The translations under genes were made by a program, and so were the position numbers. Positions 26,253 through 34,543 of a stretch of DNA of 64,000 nt are shown piece by piece. The stretch lies in contig NZ_JALBFU010000001.1 in NCBI RefSeq assembly GCF_022662575.1, positions 880,642 to 944,641 of the forward strand, written 5' to 3'. This DNA comes from Luteimonas aquatica (GTDB lineage: Bacteria; Pseudomonadota; Gammaproteobacteria; Xanthomonadales; Xanthomonadaceae). A model generated the notes under the pieces. It had not been told where the DNA came from, searched no databases, and saw only the letters and a list, made by a program, of their open reading frames with translations. Each line of letters starts with the position of its first letter. Within the stretch, counting starts at the first letter, position 1.

Positions 26253-26277
26253 GCAGCGGACAGGATCTATCCGGACA

Positions 26278-27615
26278 TCACTGCGTCGGGCCGCTTTGCG
26301 TGGGCTGGGACTGCTGGCGGGTCTGCGCTTCCTGCGTCTGGCGCTGCGCCTCGGCGTTGAACTGCTGCTGGCTCTGCTCCAGCGGCACCTGCGCCGCCTG
26401 CTCCTTGTCCACGTAGGCCCGGTTCACGTCGAGCGGATTGTTCGGATTGCGCTCCACCGCGATCAGGCCCTTCTCGTCCCTGCTCGGCACCAGCTCGTCG
26501 ATGCGCGACATGCCGCCCATCTTCGCCTCGAACGCGATCTGGCCGGCAGCCCGCTCCATGTCCTCGCGGCTCTTGAAACCGCCGTTCGGGCCCTGCTTCT
26601 CCAGCTCCTTCACCGCCTGGTCGAACATCGGGTTGTCGCGGCGCAGCTGGTCAGTGCCTTGCTGGGTCTCCTGCGGGGCGCCTTGACGGGTTTCCTGCTG
26701 CGTCCCCTGTTGCTGCTGCAGCTTCTGGTCGATCGACTTCAGCGTCTCCGGGCCGGCCTTGCCGTCCACGCCCTTGAGGTTGTTGTCCTGCTGGTACTTC
26801 TCCACCGCCGCCTCGGTCTTGGGGCCGTAGGTGCCGATGGCGTCCTTCGGTTCCATGTATCCGAGCTTGGCCAGCTTCTCCTGCAGCTCCTTCACCGCGG
26901 GGCCCTGCTCGTTGCGTTCGAGCACGCCGTTGCCGTCTTCCGCGCGCGGGCCGCCGCCTCCCTGCTTGGAGGACTGCGTGATGGGCAGGCCGACTTCGCC
27001 CTTGGAGAGCTTTTCCATGATCTCCGGCGTCAGGGCACGCTCCCACTTGTCGAACTCGCCCTGGCGGTGCTTCAGGCCGTTCGGGGTGTTGCCCATCTCG
27101 CCGGTGTTGATGATCGAGCCGGCTTCCTTCACGCTTTCCGGCGCCAGCTTCTGGACGTTCTGCTTCCAATACCAGACGGCGATCTTCGACGCGTTCTCGG
27201 GATCGGCGGCGAGTTCGGGCTTGTTGACGAGATCCATGCCGAGCGCTTCGCCGGCCTCGCGGTACTGGTTCTTTCCGGTGAGCTGGATGTAGCCGCGGCC
27301 GTGGTACTTGAAGCCGTCACCGGGCTCGGTGTTGCCCATGCGGCCGCCGTACATCAGCTCCGCCAGCTTCTCCGGCTTGCCGTTCATGGCCTCCTGCCAC
27401 GCCGCCTTCAGGGCTTCCGGACCCTCACGCCCCGCGGATTTCACGTTCTTTTCGACGGTCTCGGGGCCGCCCGTATAGCGGAACCCCTCGTTCAAGCGGC
27501 TCAGGCCGCCGGACTCGGCGCTGACCTGCGCCATGAAATTCGCCAATTCCTTCGGCGAGGTGATGCCCGCCGCATAGGCGGCCTTCAACAACAGTGCTTC
27601 GCGATCTGTCGCCAT
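26278..27615 (-). CDS. T4SS effector: GH19 lysozyme/chitinase-like domain + peptidoglycan-binding + XVIPCD
   Basis: Effector of 445 aa, closely like the known X-T4SS lysozyme effector of Xanthomonas citri (Xac2609 type) in domain order. Residues 1-200 are GH19-like: ANFMAQVSAESGGLSRLNEG with probable catalytic Glu34 and Glu43, and YHGRGYIQLTGKNQYREAG (104-122), the conserved substrate-cleft motif. No signal peptide. PG_binding_1 at about 228-300 (LQEKLAKLGY; VDGKAGPETLKSI), Gln-rich linker, XVIPCD from 325 with GGFKSREDMERAAG and DVNRAYVDKEQAAQVPLEQS, and a Gln-rich tail. ATG at 27615 follows TGAGGAG. It is expected to cleave peptidoglycan glycan strands in a rival's periplasm. The antidote gene is 78 bases upstream and beyond that lies the virB operon. 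Confidence 0.93.
   Translation of the reverse strand: MATDREALLLKAAYAAGITSPKELANFMAQVSAESGGLSRLNEGFRYTGGPETVEKNVKSAGREGPEALKAAWQEAMNGKPEKLAELMYGGRMGNTEPGDGFKYHGRGYIQLTGKNQYREAGEALGMDLVNKPELAADPENASKIAVWYWKQNVQKLAPESVKEAGSIINTGEMGNTPNGLKHRQGEFDKWERALTPEIMEKLSKGEVGLPITQSSKQGGGGPRAEDGNGVLERNEQGPAVKELQEKLAKLGYMEPKDAIGTYGPKTEAAVEKYQQDNNLKGVDGKAGPETLKSIDQKLQQQQGTQQETRQGAPQETQQGTDQLRRDNPMFDQAVKELEKQGPNGGFKSREDMERAAGQIAFEAKMGGMSRIDELVPSRDEKGLIAVERNPNNPLDVNRAYVDKEQAAQVPLEQSQQQFNAEAQRQTQEAQTRQQSQPTQSGPTQ
26280..26787 (-). repeat. direct repeat copy 2: shared effector C-terminal module
   Basis: Partner of 23925-24432, same length, about 21 mismatches by eye and no gaps. The copies are in the same orientation with 2,355 bases between equivalent points, the length of one promoter-antidote-effector unit. 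Confidence 0.9.
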
Positions 27616-27693
27616 GTCAGTAACTCCTCATGGTAGTGATGGAAAAAATGAACCCATCCGTGGTTCATTGCCTCTTTCGTCATGAAAGAGGTC

Positions 27694-28383
27694 TTAGGGC
27701 AGGACCACCTCCGGGATTGTCGAGGGATCGAAATCCGCGAAGGCAACCTGCCCGAAGTCCTTCGATGTGAACGTCTTCGAGACGCTCTCCTGTGAAATCT
27801 GATCGTATGCGGTGCGCTCCACCTTCTGAAGGCGCCAATCGCTCGATGCCGCCGCGTACTCGAACTTGTACTCGCTCGACCAGCGCTGGCGCGAACCGCC
27901 CTCGATCAGCACCGTGAAGCCGTCCTTGTCGATGCGGACATAGCCGAACGGATCGCCGGCGATGCCTCCGCACTTCGCGCAGGGCACGATCCTGTCGTTC
28001 TGCCCGGCCTTCTGCAGCCGTCCGCCCGCATCGCGGACGAGCAGAAGCACCGTGCGCGACGCGCGCTCGTCCGGCTTCCCGGCCGTGGCCGGATCCAGAA
28101 CGAGGATGGCGTCAGGCCTGCCGTCGCCGTTGAGATCGCCCGTCTTGGAGGCAAGAAGTGTTTTGCCGTCGGTGGCGAAGGCGTTCAGATCATCCATCGT
28201 TCCGTCCTGGGGGCGCTCGGAAGGCTGCGCCGCCTCAGGCGCTGCGTTGGCGGCCGGCTGCGGCTGCTCGGAAACGCCGGCCTGCGCAGCCGTTGGCGCA
28301 GGCGTTTCCGCGCTGCACGCGACTGACAATGCGCAAAGCAGCAGCACCTGTACGGGCCGAGAGAAGTCCAATTTCGATGTCAC
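27694..28383 (-). CDS. lipoprotein immunity protein of Xac2610 type
   Basis: Predicted periplasmic lipoprotein of 229 aa. I place the start at GTG 28383 because AAGGAT and GGCGG precede it and the signal peptide VQVLLLCALSVAC (Cys23) follows closely; an upstream ATG at 28488 would put a long extension before the signal. Residues 83-91, DLNGDGRPD, form a calcium-binding-type loop. The known antidote of the Xac2609 lysozyme effector, Xac2610, is a beta-propeller lipoprotein with such a loop, and here the gene is directly upstream of the GH19 effector. QRWSSEYKFEYAAASSDWRL is typical of the later strands. Function inferred by analogy and position. Confidence 0.82.
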   Translation of the reverse strand: MTSKLDFSRPVQVLLLCALSVACSAETPAPTAAQAGVSEQPQPAANAAPEAAQPSERPQDGTMDDLNAFATDGKTLLASKTGDLNGDGRPDAILVLDPATAGKPDERASRTVLLLVRDAGGRLQKAGQNDRIVPCAKCGGIAGDPFGYVRIDKDGFTVLIEGGSRQRWSSEYKFEYAAASSDWRLQKVERTAYDQISQESVSKTFTSKDFGQVAFADFDPSTIPEVVLP

Positions 28384-28415
28384 TGATCCGCCTATCCTTA
28401 CCCAACCAATCGGTC

Positions 28416-28895
28416 TCAATTGACTTGAACTGCCGTACTGCAACCCGAGTAGTAGACGTTGCACTTTTCGCCCGTGCTCTTCTCGCATCGTCCAACCGCC
28501 AGATCTTCAGCCTCTTTTTGCGTCGGCGCACTAAAAGAAAAGGAGTTCTTCGAGTTCGCGCCGACAGCGGCACATTGATTGTAGTAAGCAAGATCAACGA
28601 CACATGCCCCGCCGCCTCTGTTCTTGCATTCTTGAATAGCGGACTTCTGCGCTTTTCGCTTGCTCGTCATGTCACTGACGATACCGAAGACGCCATTGCC
28701 ATCTGCCGCAATCGCACCCCAACGGTCTGCCCAGACCGGCTGCGGCGCGGCCGGCTGTTGCGTCGTTCCACCCACATAGTACGACGAGTTTGTGTTGTGG
28801 CGCGCGTGGTATTCCGCCGAGTTGGGATTTTCCTGGGCAGCAACAGTACCTGTCGCCAACATGAGACCAATCACCGGCCAAGCTTGCCTTTTCAT
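28416..28895 (-). CDS. DUF4189 secreted protein at the end of the virB operon
   Basis: Exported protein of 159 aa. ATG at 28895 follows GAGGTTAGTG; an ATG four codons earlier lacks this. Signal peptide MKRQAWPVIGLMLATGTVAAQ. Mature part is a DUF4189 domain: WGAIAADGNGVFGIVSDMTS, AQKSAIQECKNRGGGACVV and YYNQCAAVGA, with Cys pairs that could form disulfides. DUF4189 proteins are common next to xanthomonad T4SS genes; their role is not established. The gene is visibly lower in GC than its neighbours. It lies between virB6 and the Xac2610-like antidote gene, which is also its place in the Xanthomonas citri locus as far as I recall. Confidence 0.82.
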   Translation of the reverse strand: MKRQAWPVIGLMLATGTVAAQENPNSAEYHARHNTNSSYYVGGTTQQPAAPQPVWADRWGAIAADGNGVFGIVSDMTSKRKAQKSAIQECKNRGGGACVVDLAYYNQCAAVGANSKNSFSFSAPTQKEAEDLAVGRCEKSTGEKCNVYYSGCSTAVQVN

Positions 28896-28967
28896 CACTA
28901 ACCTCAACCGTGCTGTGGCTTTCCCATGCTATCTACTGCCTTCTCCCTGAGCTATCGCTGAAGAGGG

Positions 28968-30188
28968 TCACCCATTGGAATTTTGGTTGGAGGCGCGATT
29001 GCCATGGATATTGGTCGGAGAGCTGTAAGAGCTATTCTGAACACCTCCGGTTCCTCCCCCTGACCCGCCTTGGGTATTAGGATTTGACGGCGCTCCCCCT
29101 CCCATGCCAGCCCGGCCGGCCGGGGTATTCGGATCAGCCCCCCCTCGTGGCGCTTGGCCGAACTGAGAATATGCGCTGAATCCGTTCACGACCGCGCCCT
29201 GGAAGAAGGCAGCAGCCATCGGCGGGATCGAAATCAGCATGACCGTCATCAGCATTCCGAGCCCGCCCTGCTGCATCGCCAGGCTCGTCACGCCGCCGGG
29301 AACGCCGTCACCCAGACTGATCCCGCCGCCGCCACTGCTCATGGCGCCAATCGCGGCGGCGGCGATGATCTTGACCAGCATGACGCCCAGCACGCCGAGC
29401 ATGACCTTCTGCACGATGGCCACCATCAGCGCCAGCACCGCCAGGCTGAACATAGTGCCTACGCCATACCATAGCCATCGTTGGAACATGCCCTTTGTCT
29501 GCTCGAAGAGCAGACTCAGGATGAATATCGGCCCCAGGCCGACAAACAGCGCCATTGCCATCTTGTACATGAACAGCAATGCGCCCGAGACCACCGAAGG
29601 TCCGGCCACGCCAAGACCAAGCCACATCTGCGCATCGTCCTTGTCGCCCTTCAGTGCATCGACGTTGTTGGCGTCCATCGAGGCGGCGATCGCAGGCACC
29701 GCATCGATCGCGGTCATCGCCGCTTGCACCTGGGTCATCATGTTGTCGATGTTCTTGTAGGGATTTTCCTTCCCCTCGCCGACAACGGAACTCGTGATCA
29801 ACCCGAGCAGGGACGTCTTCACGTCATTGTCGCTCTGGCTGAATCCGCACAGCATCTGATAGAGAGGGCCGCCGCTGATGGCCAGCGTCGTGGCCGCCAC
29901 CACGATCACCACCTGACGCCCGGAATTGGCCACGAGCGCCATCATCGATTCCTTCGACCGGCCGGTGACGATCAAGAAGCCCTGCCACATGATCCAGATG
30001 CTCAGAAGGACCAGCGCGACGCTGCCGACCCATCGCCCCAGATCGCGGCTCAAGGCCTGCTGGAAGGCGATGACCTCCCGATCCAGATACGAAAACAGGG
30101 CGTCGAAGAACACCCACTGCCCGATGTTGCCCCATAGGCTTGCCTGCATCCCGTGCAGCAAGTCCAACAATCCGCCCGTCATATCCAT
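28968..30188 (-). CDS. virB6: T4SS polytopic inner membrane protein VirB6
   Basis: Inner-membrane channel component, 406 aa. Several hydrophobic helices are visible: VALVLLSIWIMWQGFLIVTG, VVIVVAATTLAIS, GALLFMYKMAMALFVGLGPI, and a long run FSLAVLALMVAIVQKVMLGVLG. TrbL/VirB6 family pattern: periplasmic N-terminus, five or more TM segments. FVGLGPIFILSLLF is characteristic. The C-terminal tail from about 335 is Gly/Asn/Gln-rich and disordered. ATG at 30188 follows GGAAGGCG. An upstream ATG adds only eight residues. Downstream of virB5 by about 80 bases. Confidence 0.9.
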   Translation of the reverse strand: MDMTGGLLDLLHGMQASLWGNIGQWVFFDALFSYLDREVIAFQQALSRDLGRWVGSVALVLLSIWIMWQGFLIVTGRSKESMMALVANSGRQVVIVVAATTLAISGGPLYQMLCGFSQSDNDVKTSLLGLITSSVVGEGKENPYKNIDNMMTQVQAAMTAIDAVPAIAASMDANNVDALKGDKDDAQMWLGLGVAGPSVVSGALLFMYKMAMALFVGLGPIFILSLLFEQTKGMFQRWLWYGVGTMFSLAVLALMVAIVQKVMLGVLGVMLVKIIAAAAIGAMSSGGGGISLGDGVPGGVTSLAMQQGGLGMLMTVMLISIPPMAAAFFQGAVVNGFSAYSQFGQAPRGGADPNTPAGRAGMGGGAPSNPNTQGGSGGGTGGVQNSSYSSPTNIHGNRASNQNSNG

Positions 30189-30266
30189 CGTCGTTCGCCT
30201 TCCGCCGCGCACGCTGCGCGGCTGTTCGTCTATCTGTCCGTTGCGCCTGTAATGCCGCGTCGGTTC

Positions 30267-31040
30267 CTATCGAACCGTGTCCATGCTGCTGAAGATGGCC
30301 TGCAATGCCACGCCGGTCAGCGCATCGCTGCCCATGTCGGTCAGCGTCTTGTTCACCGGGCCGTTGGTTGCGGCGTTCGCCAGCGTGTCGCGCGCCGTCT
30401 GCAGATAGCGGATGCGCGCATCGAAGGCATACATCGCCGACTGCTGTTGCTGCTTGTCGACTTCCATCTTGGCCATCAGCGTCATCAGTCGATTGGTGTT
30501 GGCCTGGATCTTGCCCTGCTCCTCGTCGCCGATGTTATTGCGCTCCTCCTGGATTTCCTTCAATTCCTTGATGCGCTTCTGCGTGATGTGCTTGTAGACG
30601 GCAACGGAATAGTTGTACTTCGCCATCTCGGTGTTGTAGATCAGCTCGCAAATCTTGTCGCCGCTCTTGCAACGCTTGTCCAGCTCCACCTTCTGGGCAT
30701 CGCCCTCGGGCTTGTCCTTGTCGATCGTGAAAGTCGGGTAATCCTGGATCTCGTCCTTGGGATTGTCCTTGTACACTTCCGACTTCTTGGCGTTCTTGAA
30801 CGTCTGCTGCTCGTAGAGATCTTTCAGGCGCTGATTGATGCTTTTGCCATCCTCATTGCCAAGGTAGTCGTTGGTCTTGTCGATCTTGCCCTTGATGTCC
30901 TCGAGCTTGTTCTGCGCCTTGTCGTCCGAGACCTTCCAGTCCGCGCTGGCCGGAGCCGCGGCGGACATGAGGACGCCGGCCACGGCCATGCACAGCAGCA
31001 GCGGCAGGGAGCGTTGACGGGTGATAGCTTTGGCTTCCAT
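30267..31040 (-). CDS. virB5: T4SS minor pilus component VirB5
   Basis: Secreted alpha-helical protein, 257 aa, thought to sit at the pilus tip. I choose ATG 31040, after ACAGGTGACTCTC, because it gives a normal signal peptide (MEAKAITRQRSLPLLLCMAVAG and on to APASADW). An alternative ATG at 31133 overlaps the virB4 stop as ATGA and would add 31 residues before the signal. The mature part has long charged helices (NKLEDIKGKIDKTNDYLG; ERNNIGDEEQGKIQANTNRL) as in VirB5/TraC. IDs by position between virB4 and virB6 and by helical pattern; sequence conservation is low in this family. Confidence 0.8.
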   Translation of the reverse strand: MEAKAITRQRSLPLLLCMAVAGVLMSAAAPASADWKVSDDKAQNKLEDIKGKIDKTNDYLGNEDGKSINQRLKDLYEQQTFKNAKKSEVYKDNPKDEIQDYPTFTIDKDKPEGDAQKVELDKRCKSGDKICELIYNTEMAKYNYSVAVYKHITQKRIKELKEIQEERNNIGDEEQGKIQANTNRLMTLMAKMEVDKQQQQSAMYAFDARIRYLQTARDTLANAATNGPVNKTLTDMGSDALTGVALQAIFSSMDTVR

Positions 31041-31129
31041 GAGAGTCACCTGTTGGATCCGAGTCTGATTCGGCGTGGCTTCGCGCCACCGTGTGGTTGA
31101 AGGAGTCGGCGTCACGGCTGTTTGCATGC

Positions 31130-33583
31130 TCATGCCGCGTTCCCCAATCGCGTGTTCGACGGGCGTCCTTTGCCCGACCCTTTGCGTTGCTCGTAAAACT
31201 GCGGCAGCCATTCGTCCGGCGTAAGGTCGTCTGCCGCCTTGCCATAGCGCTCGGCCTGCTGCGCCAGGACCCGATGCATGATCTCGATGTTGTCGGTACT
31301 CGCCGAGATCACCGACAGCGCATCGTCCAGACCGCGCAGGTTGAGCTGGCAGACGCTGGAAGCATGGCCCTGCTTGACGAGGAAGCAGCGCGAACGCTCG
31401 TCCAGGCCCTTGACCACCTGGTATTCGGCGTCGGTCAGCTTCAGGCCGTCGACGTAGTCGTCCCGGTTCGCGTTCGGGTTCGGCAGCAGGATCAGGGTCG
31501 CCGTCTGCTCGATCAACGCCGCGGCGATGTCGCTCTGCAGCGCGTCCTCCGGGCTCTGCGTGGCGAAGATGCCCAGGCCGTTCTGCTTACGGATGGTCTT
31601 CTGCTTGTTCTTGGCGAATTCCTTCAGCGCACCGCCGCCGTCGAGGATCTTCCAGAACTCGTCCATCACGTAGATCAATGGGCGGCCGTCGATCAGCTCC
31701 TCGAGCCTGTGCAGCAGGTAGTTCACCACTGGCACGCGGACTTCGTCGTTTTCCAGGATATCGGTGTAGTCGAAGCCGATGATGTTCGCCTTGGTCAGGT
31801 CGATGCTGTCCACGGGGTTGTCGAATACCCACCCCAGCGAGTTGCCCGTCGTCCATTTGCGCAGGCGCGAATACAGGCCGTCGTCGCCCATGTTCGGCAG
31901 GCTCTTCTGGAAATTGGTCATGCTGCGCAGCCGCATGGGCGTATCGAGCATGTTCTCCACCGCGCGGTAGATGTCCTCCTCCTCGCGCGAGGTGTACACC
32001 GTCTTGCCGGCCAGCACCTTGATCAGGTCGGCCAGGAACTGCACGTTCGATTCGTTGCGCTCGCACTGGAACGGGTTGAACCCGGTGGGCTGGCCGCTCT
32101 CCAGCGACAGGTAGTTGCCGCCGCAGGCGCGCACGAAGATCTCGGCGCCGCGGTCCTTGTCGAAGAAGAAGATGGTCGGCGACGGTTCGAGCTTCTGCAC
32201 CTGGCTCAGCAGGAAATTGATCAGCGCGGTCTTGCCGGTACCCGACTTACCGATCACCATCGTGTTGGCGATCGCCTTCTCGCCGAGCGAATTCTCGCCC
32301 GGGTGCGTGGCGTGGAAATTGAAGTAGTACGGCTGGCCGTTGGTGGTCTGCAGCGTGGTGACGCAGTCGCCCCAGGGATTGTTGGTCTGCTTGCCCGTGG
32401 CGAAGTTGTGCAGCGGCGACAGGCCGAGGAAGTTCAGCGAACTCACGTTGGCCAGGCGGGTGCGGAACTTCCAGTTGCCCGGGAACTGCGAATAGAAGGA
32501 GGACACGATCGCCAGGTCTTCCTTCGCCGATACGAAACCGGCGTTGGACAATTCGGCGCGTGTGGTCGCCAGCTGCTGCGCGAGCGCCTGCTGGCTGTCG
32601 GCGTAGACCGCGATGATGAAGTGGTACTGGCCCAGGATGAAGTTGCCCGAGGCCACCTGGTCCATGGCGTAGTCGAGCTCGACGATCTGGCTGACCGCCT
32701 TGTCGCCCGAGGAGATCATCATGCCGCGCGTGCGATCCAGCACCTTGAGCGCGTCCTGCCGGCCCACCGGGCTGAAGGAATGCGTGATGACATATTCGAA
32801 ATCGAGGTATTTCAGCCCGTTCAGGATGCCGGGATAGGTGCTGTCGGCGTATTCCTTCACGTTGAGGATGCCGCCGAAGCGGTTCGTGCCGTTCGGCGTC
32901 CGAATGACGTAGTCGCCGGTCTTGTCCGAGAACATCAGCCTGCTGACGGGCAGGTAGGCGCCGACCGGGGCCTTCAGCACCGGAACCGGCTCGTCCACGC
33001 GGTTGAGGATATAGCCGTACAGCTCCAGCGCCTCGGAGAACACCACGCCGTTCGACGCCTCGTACATGCCCAGCTGCCGCGGCGCATAATCCTTCAGCAC
33101 GGCCTCCAGATTGGTCGCGAGCTCCTGGATCTTGGAAATCGCCTGGTCCTGCTCCGACTGCAGTCGCGTCGTGTCGCCGGATTTCTCGATGAAGCGCTTG
33201 CCGGCCACCACCGGACGATAGAGCATCGTCAGGTACAGCTCGTTCTGCATGATCTTCTGCGCCGACAGCGCGGCGTAGTAGTCGTCCGACATCGACTGGT
33301 TGAACTGGTGCTCGAACTTCGGCTGGTCGTTGACCCGCCCGCGGCGGCGCACGTCGTGCACCCAGAAGGCCACGTTGACGTAGTCCGGCGCGCGCAGCGT
33401 CTGCAGCATGCGGTTGAAGGTGTTGTGGCGGTGCTCGATCTCCCACTCCTCCCGGCCCACGAACGGCAAGCCGCCCAGCCGCCACACCATCAGGAAGTCG
33501 CCGCCCGTGGTCTTGAGCACGTTCGGCGCGACGTGGGTGGAAAGCGGGATGAACTCGTTGATCGGGGCGTCGGGAGTGAACAT
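31130..33583 (-). CDS. virB4: T4SS ATPase VirB4
   Basis: Large T4SS motor ATPase of 817 aa. N-terminal domain binds the inner-membrane complex; the C-terminal RecA-like domain has Walker A VIGKSGTGKTALINF near 444-452 and Walker B RPLIYVMDEFWKI near 640. QSPEDAL matches the conserved glutamine segment of VirB4 (ATQSPEDAL). Length agrees with the family. The ATG at 33583 lacks a ribosome site; the frame stays open upstream to about 33649 and reads VPTYGYRRAASDT just before it, so translation could begin at a non-ATG codon further up. Confidence 0.95.
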   Translation of the reverse strand: MFTPDAPINEFIPLSTHVAPNVLKTTGGDFLMVWRLGGLPFVGREEWEIEHRHNTFNRMLQTLRAPDYVNVAFWVHDVRRRGRVNDQPKFEHQFNQSMSDDYYAALSAQKIMQNELYLTMLYRPVVAGKRFIEKSGDTTRLQSEQDQAISKIQELATNLEAVLKDYAPRQLGMYEASNGVVFSEALELYGYILNRVDEPVPVLKAPVGAYLPVSRLMFSDKTGDYVIRTPNGTNRFGGILNVKEYADSTYPGILNGLKYLDFEYVITHSFSPVGRQDALKVLDRTRGMMISSGDKAVSQIVELDYAMDQVASGNFILGQYHFIIAVYADSQQALAQQLATTRAELSNAGFVSAKEDLAIVSSFYSQFPGNWKFRTRLANVSSLNFLGLSPLHNFATGKQTNNPWGDCVTTLQTTNGQPYYFNFHATHPGENSLGEKAIANTMVIGKSGTGKTALINFLLSQVQKLEPSPTIFFFDKDRGAEIFVRACGGNYLSLESGQPTGFNPFQCERNESNVQFLADLIKVLAGKTVYTSREEEDIYRAVENMLDTPMRLRSMTNFQKSLPNMGDDGLYSRLRKWTTGNSLGWVFDNPVDSIDLTKANIIGFDYTDILENDEVRVPVVNYLLHRLEELIDGRPLIYVMDEFWKILDGGGALKEFAKNKQKTIRKQNGLGIFATQSPEDALQSDIAAALIEQTATLILLPNPNANRDDYVDGLKLTDAEYQVVKGLDERSRCFLVKQGHASSVCQLNLRGLDDALSVISASTDNIEIMHRVLAQQAERYGKAADDLTPDEWLPQFYEQRKGSGKGRPSNTRLGNAA

Positions 33584-33719
33584 CGTGTCGGAGGCTGCGC
33601 GTCGGTAACCGTAGGTAGGGACTTTCAGTTGTGGAACCGGGCCGGCACCTCAACGAGCGCTTGCGCACCCGTTGCGGAACCGGCCCAGCGCGACAACGCG
33701 AGCCGCAGGACTGCCGCCG

Positions 33720-34028
33720 TTATTTCTTGGCGGCCGTCTTGCGGTAGTCGTTGGGCGTGAACACCCACATCTTTCCGTGCTTCTGCTGATTGCGCACCTT
33801 GAAGCGGAATTGCAGGCGCAGGCCGAGCAGACGAAAGATCATTTCGTCGCGCTTGGCCATCATCCGCATCACGAAGATGACGATCGGCATCAGCAACAGG
33901 AAGAACATGTTGCCGGAGTACATGGACAGCAGCAGCACGCCACCCGCCCCGATGAAGAAGGGGATGTAGGGCACCCCCAGGAACATGGGCGGGCGCGTGC
34001 AGCCGCGGAACAGTACGTTTTTATGCAT
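33720..34028 (-). CDS. virB3: T4SS inner membrane protein VirB3
   Basis: Small membrane protein, 102 aa. Starts MHKNVLFRGCTRPPMFLGVP, the VirB3 pattern, with two TM segments in YIPFFIGAGGVLLLSMYSGN and MFFLLLMPIVIFVMRMMAKR, then RDEMIFRLLGLRL. It stabilises VirB4 and pilus assembly in the model system. The start overlaps the virB2 stop by 8 bases. About 135 bases separate its end from the virB4 ATG. Confidence 0.93.
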   Translation of the reverse strand: MHKNVLFRGCTRPPMFLGVPYIPFFIGAGGVLLLSMYSGNMFFLLLMPIVIFVMRMMAKRDEMIFRLLGLRLQFRFKVRNQQKHGKMWVFTPNDYRKTAAKK

Positions 34029-34458
34029 AAACCATCTGCGCGAGGTTGCTCACCATCGCCATGCCGCCACCGCTGGTGGTTTCGCAGCTGGAGCCGGTGT
34101 CGCCGATCAGCATGGTGGCGATCTGGGCCGCGGCGCCGATCATCACGCCGCCGAGCAGGATCGGCAGCACGTCGGCGATGCGCTTGTTGGCGAACGCGAT
34201 CTGGTAGCCGCAGATGATCACGGCCAGGGTGACGACCACGATCGACACCATGTTGAGGATGGTGTTGATGTTGGTGAAGAAGCCGCAGACCCTTTCGCCG
34301 GTGTCGGTGAAGGTACCGCCCGAGCCGGGCCCTTCGGCCATGGCGGCCAGCGGCATCGCCACGGTCATGAAAAGCAGCGCCTTGAGCAGGGCCTTGGTGC
34401 GGGCGGCCTGCGCATTGCGGCGGGTCATCATCGTGTAGCTGGTATCGATCATTTTCAT
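34021..34458 (-). CDS. virB2: T4SS major pilin VirB2
   Basis: Major pilus subunit precursor of 145 aa. ATG at 34458 follows GAGGGAAC. Long signal region (KALLKALLFMTVAMPLAAMAEG), then mature pilin with two hydrophobic helices: NTILNMVSIVVVTLAVIICG and VLPILLGGVMIGAAAQIATM. A Cys pair (VCGFF and SSCETT) may form a disulfide. Size and TM pattern fit VirB2, and it precedes virB3 as usual. Confidence 0.92.
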   Translation of the reverse strand: MKMIDTSYTMMTRRNAQAARTKALLKALLFMTVAMPLAAMAEGPGSGGTFTDTGERVCGFFTNINTILNMVSIVVVTLAVIICGYQIAFANKRIADVLPILLGGVMIGAAAQIATMLIGDTGSSCETTSGGGMAMVSNLAQMVYA

Positions 34459-34543
34459 TGCTGTTCCCTCAGTGGAGTGGTGGAAAAACTCGGTAGATGT
34501 TGCGTGCCGCACCTTCGTCGTATCGCTCGGCATCCTTACCGGG

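Larger units (their letters stand above)
25896..26277. other. 382-base gap with promoter copy 2 and a terminator
   Basis: No gene is seen. It holds the terminator of the GH19 effector gene (26224-26252), the second copy of the 96-base repeat (26066-26161) with -10 box and palindrome, and about 170 bases of leader before the LprI-like gene. Confidence 0.55.
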
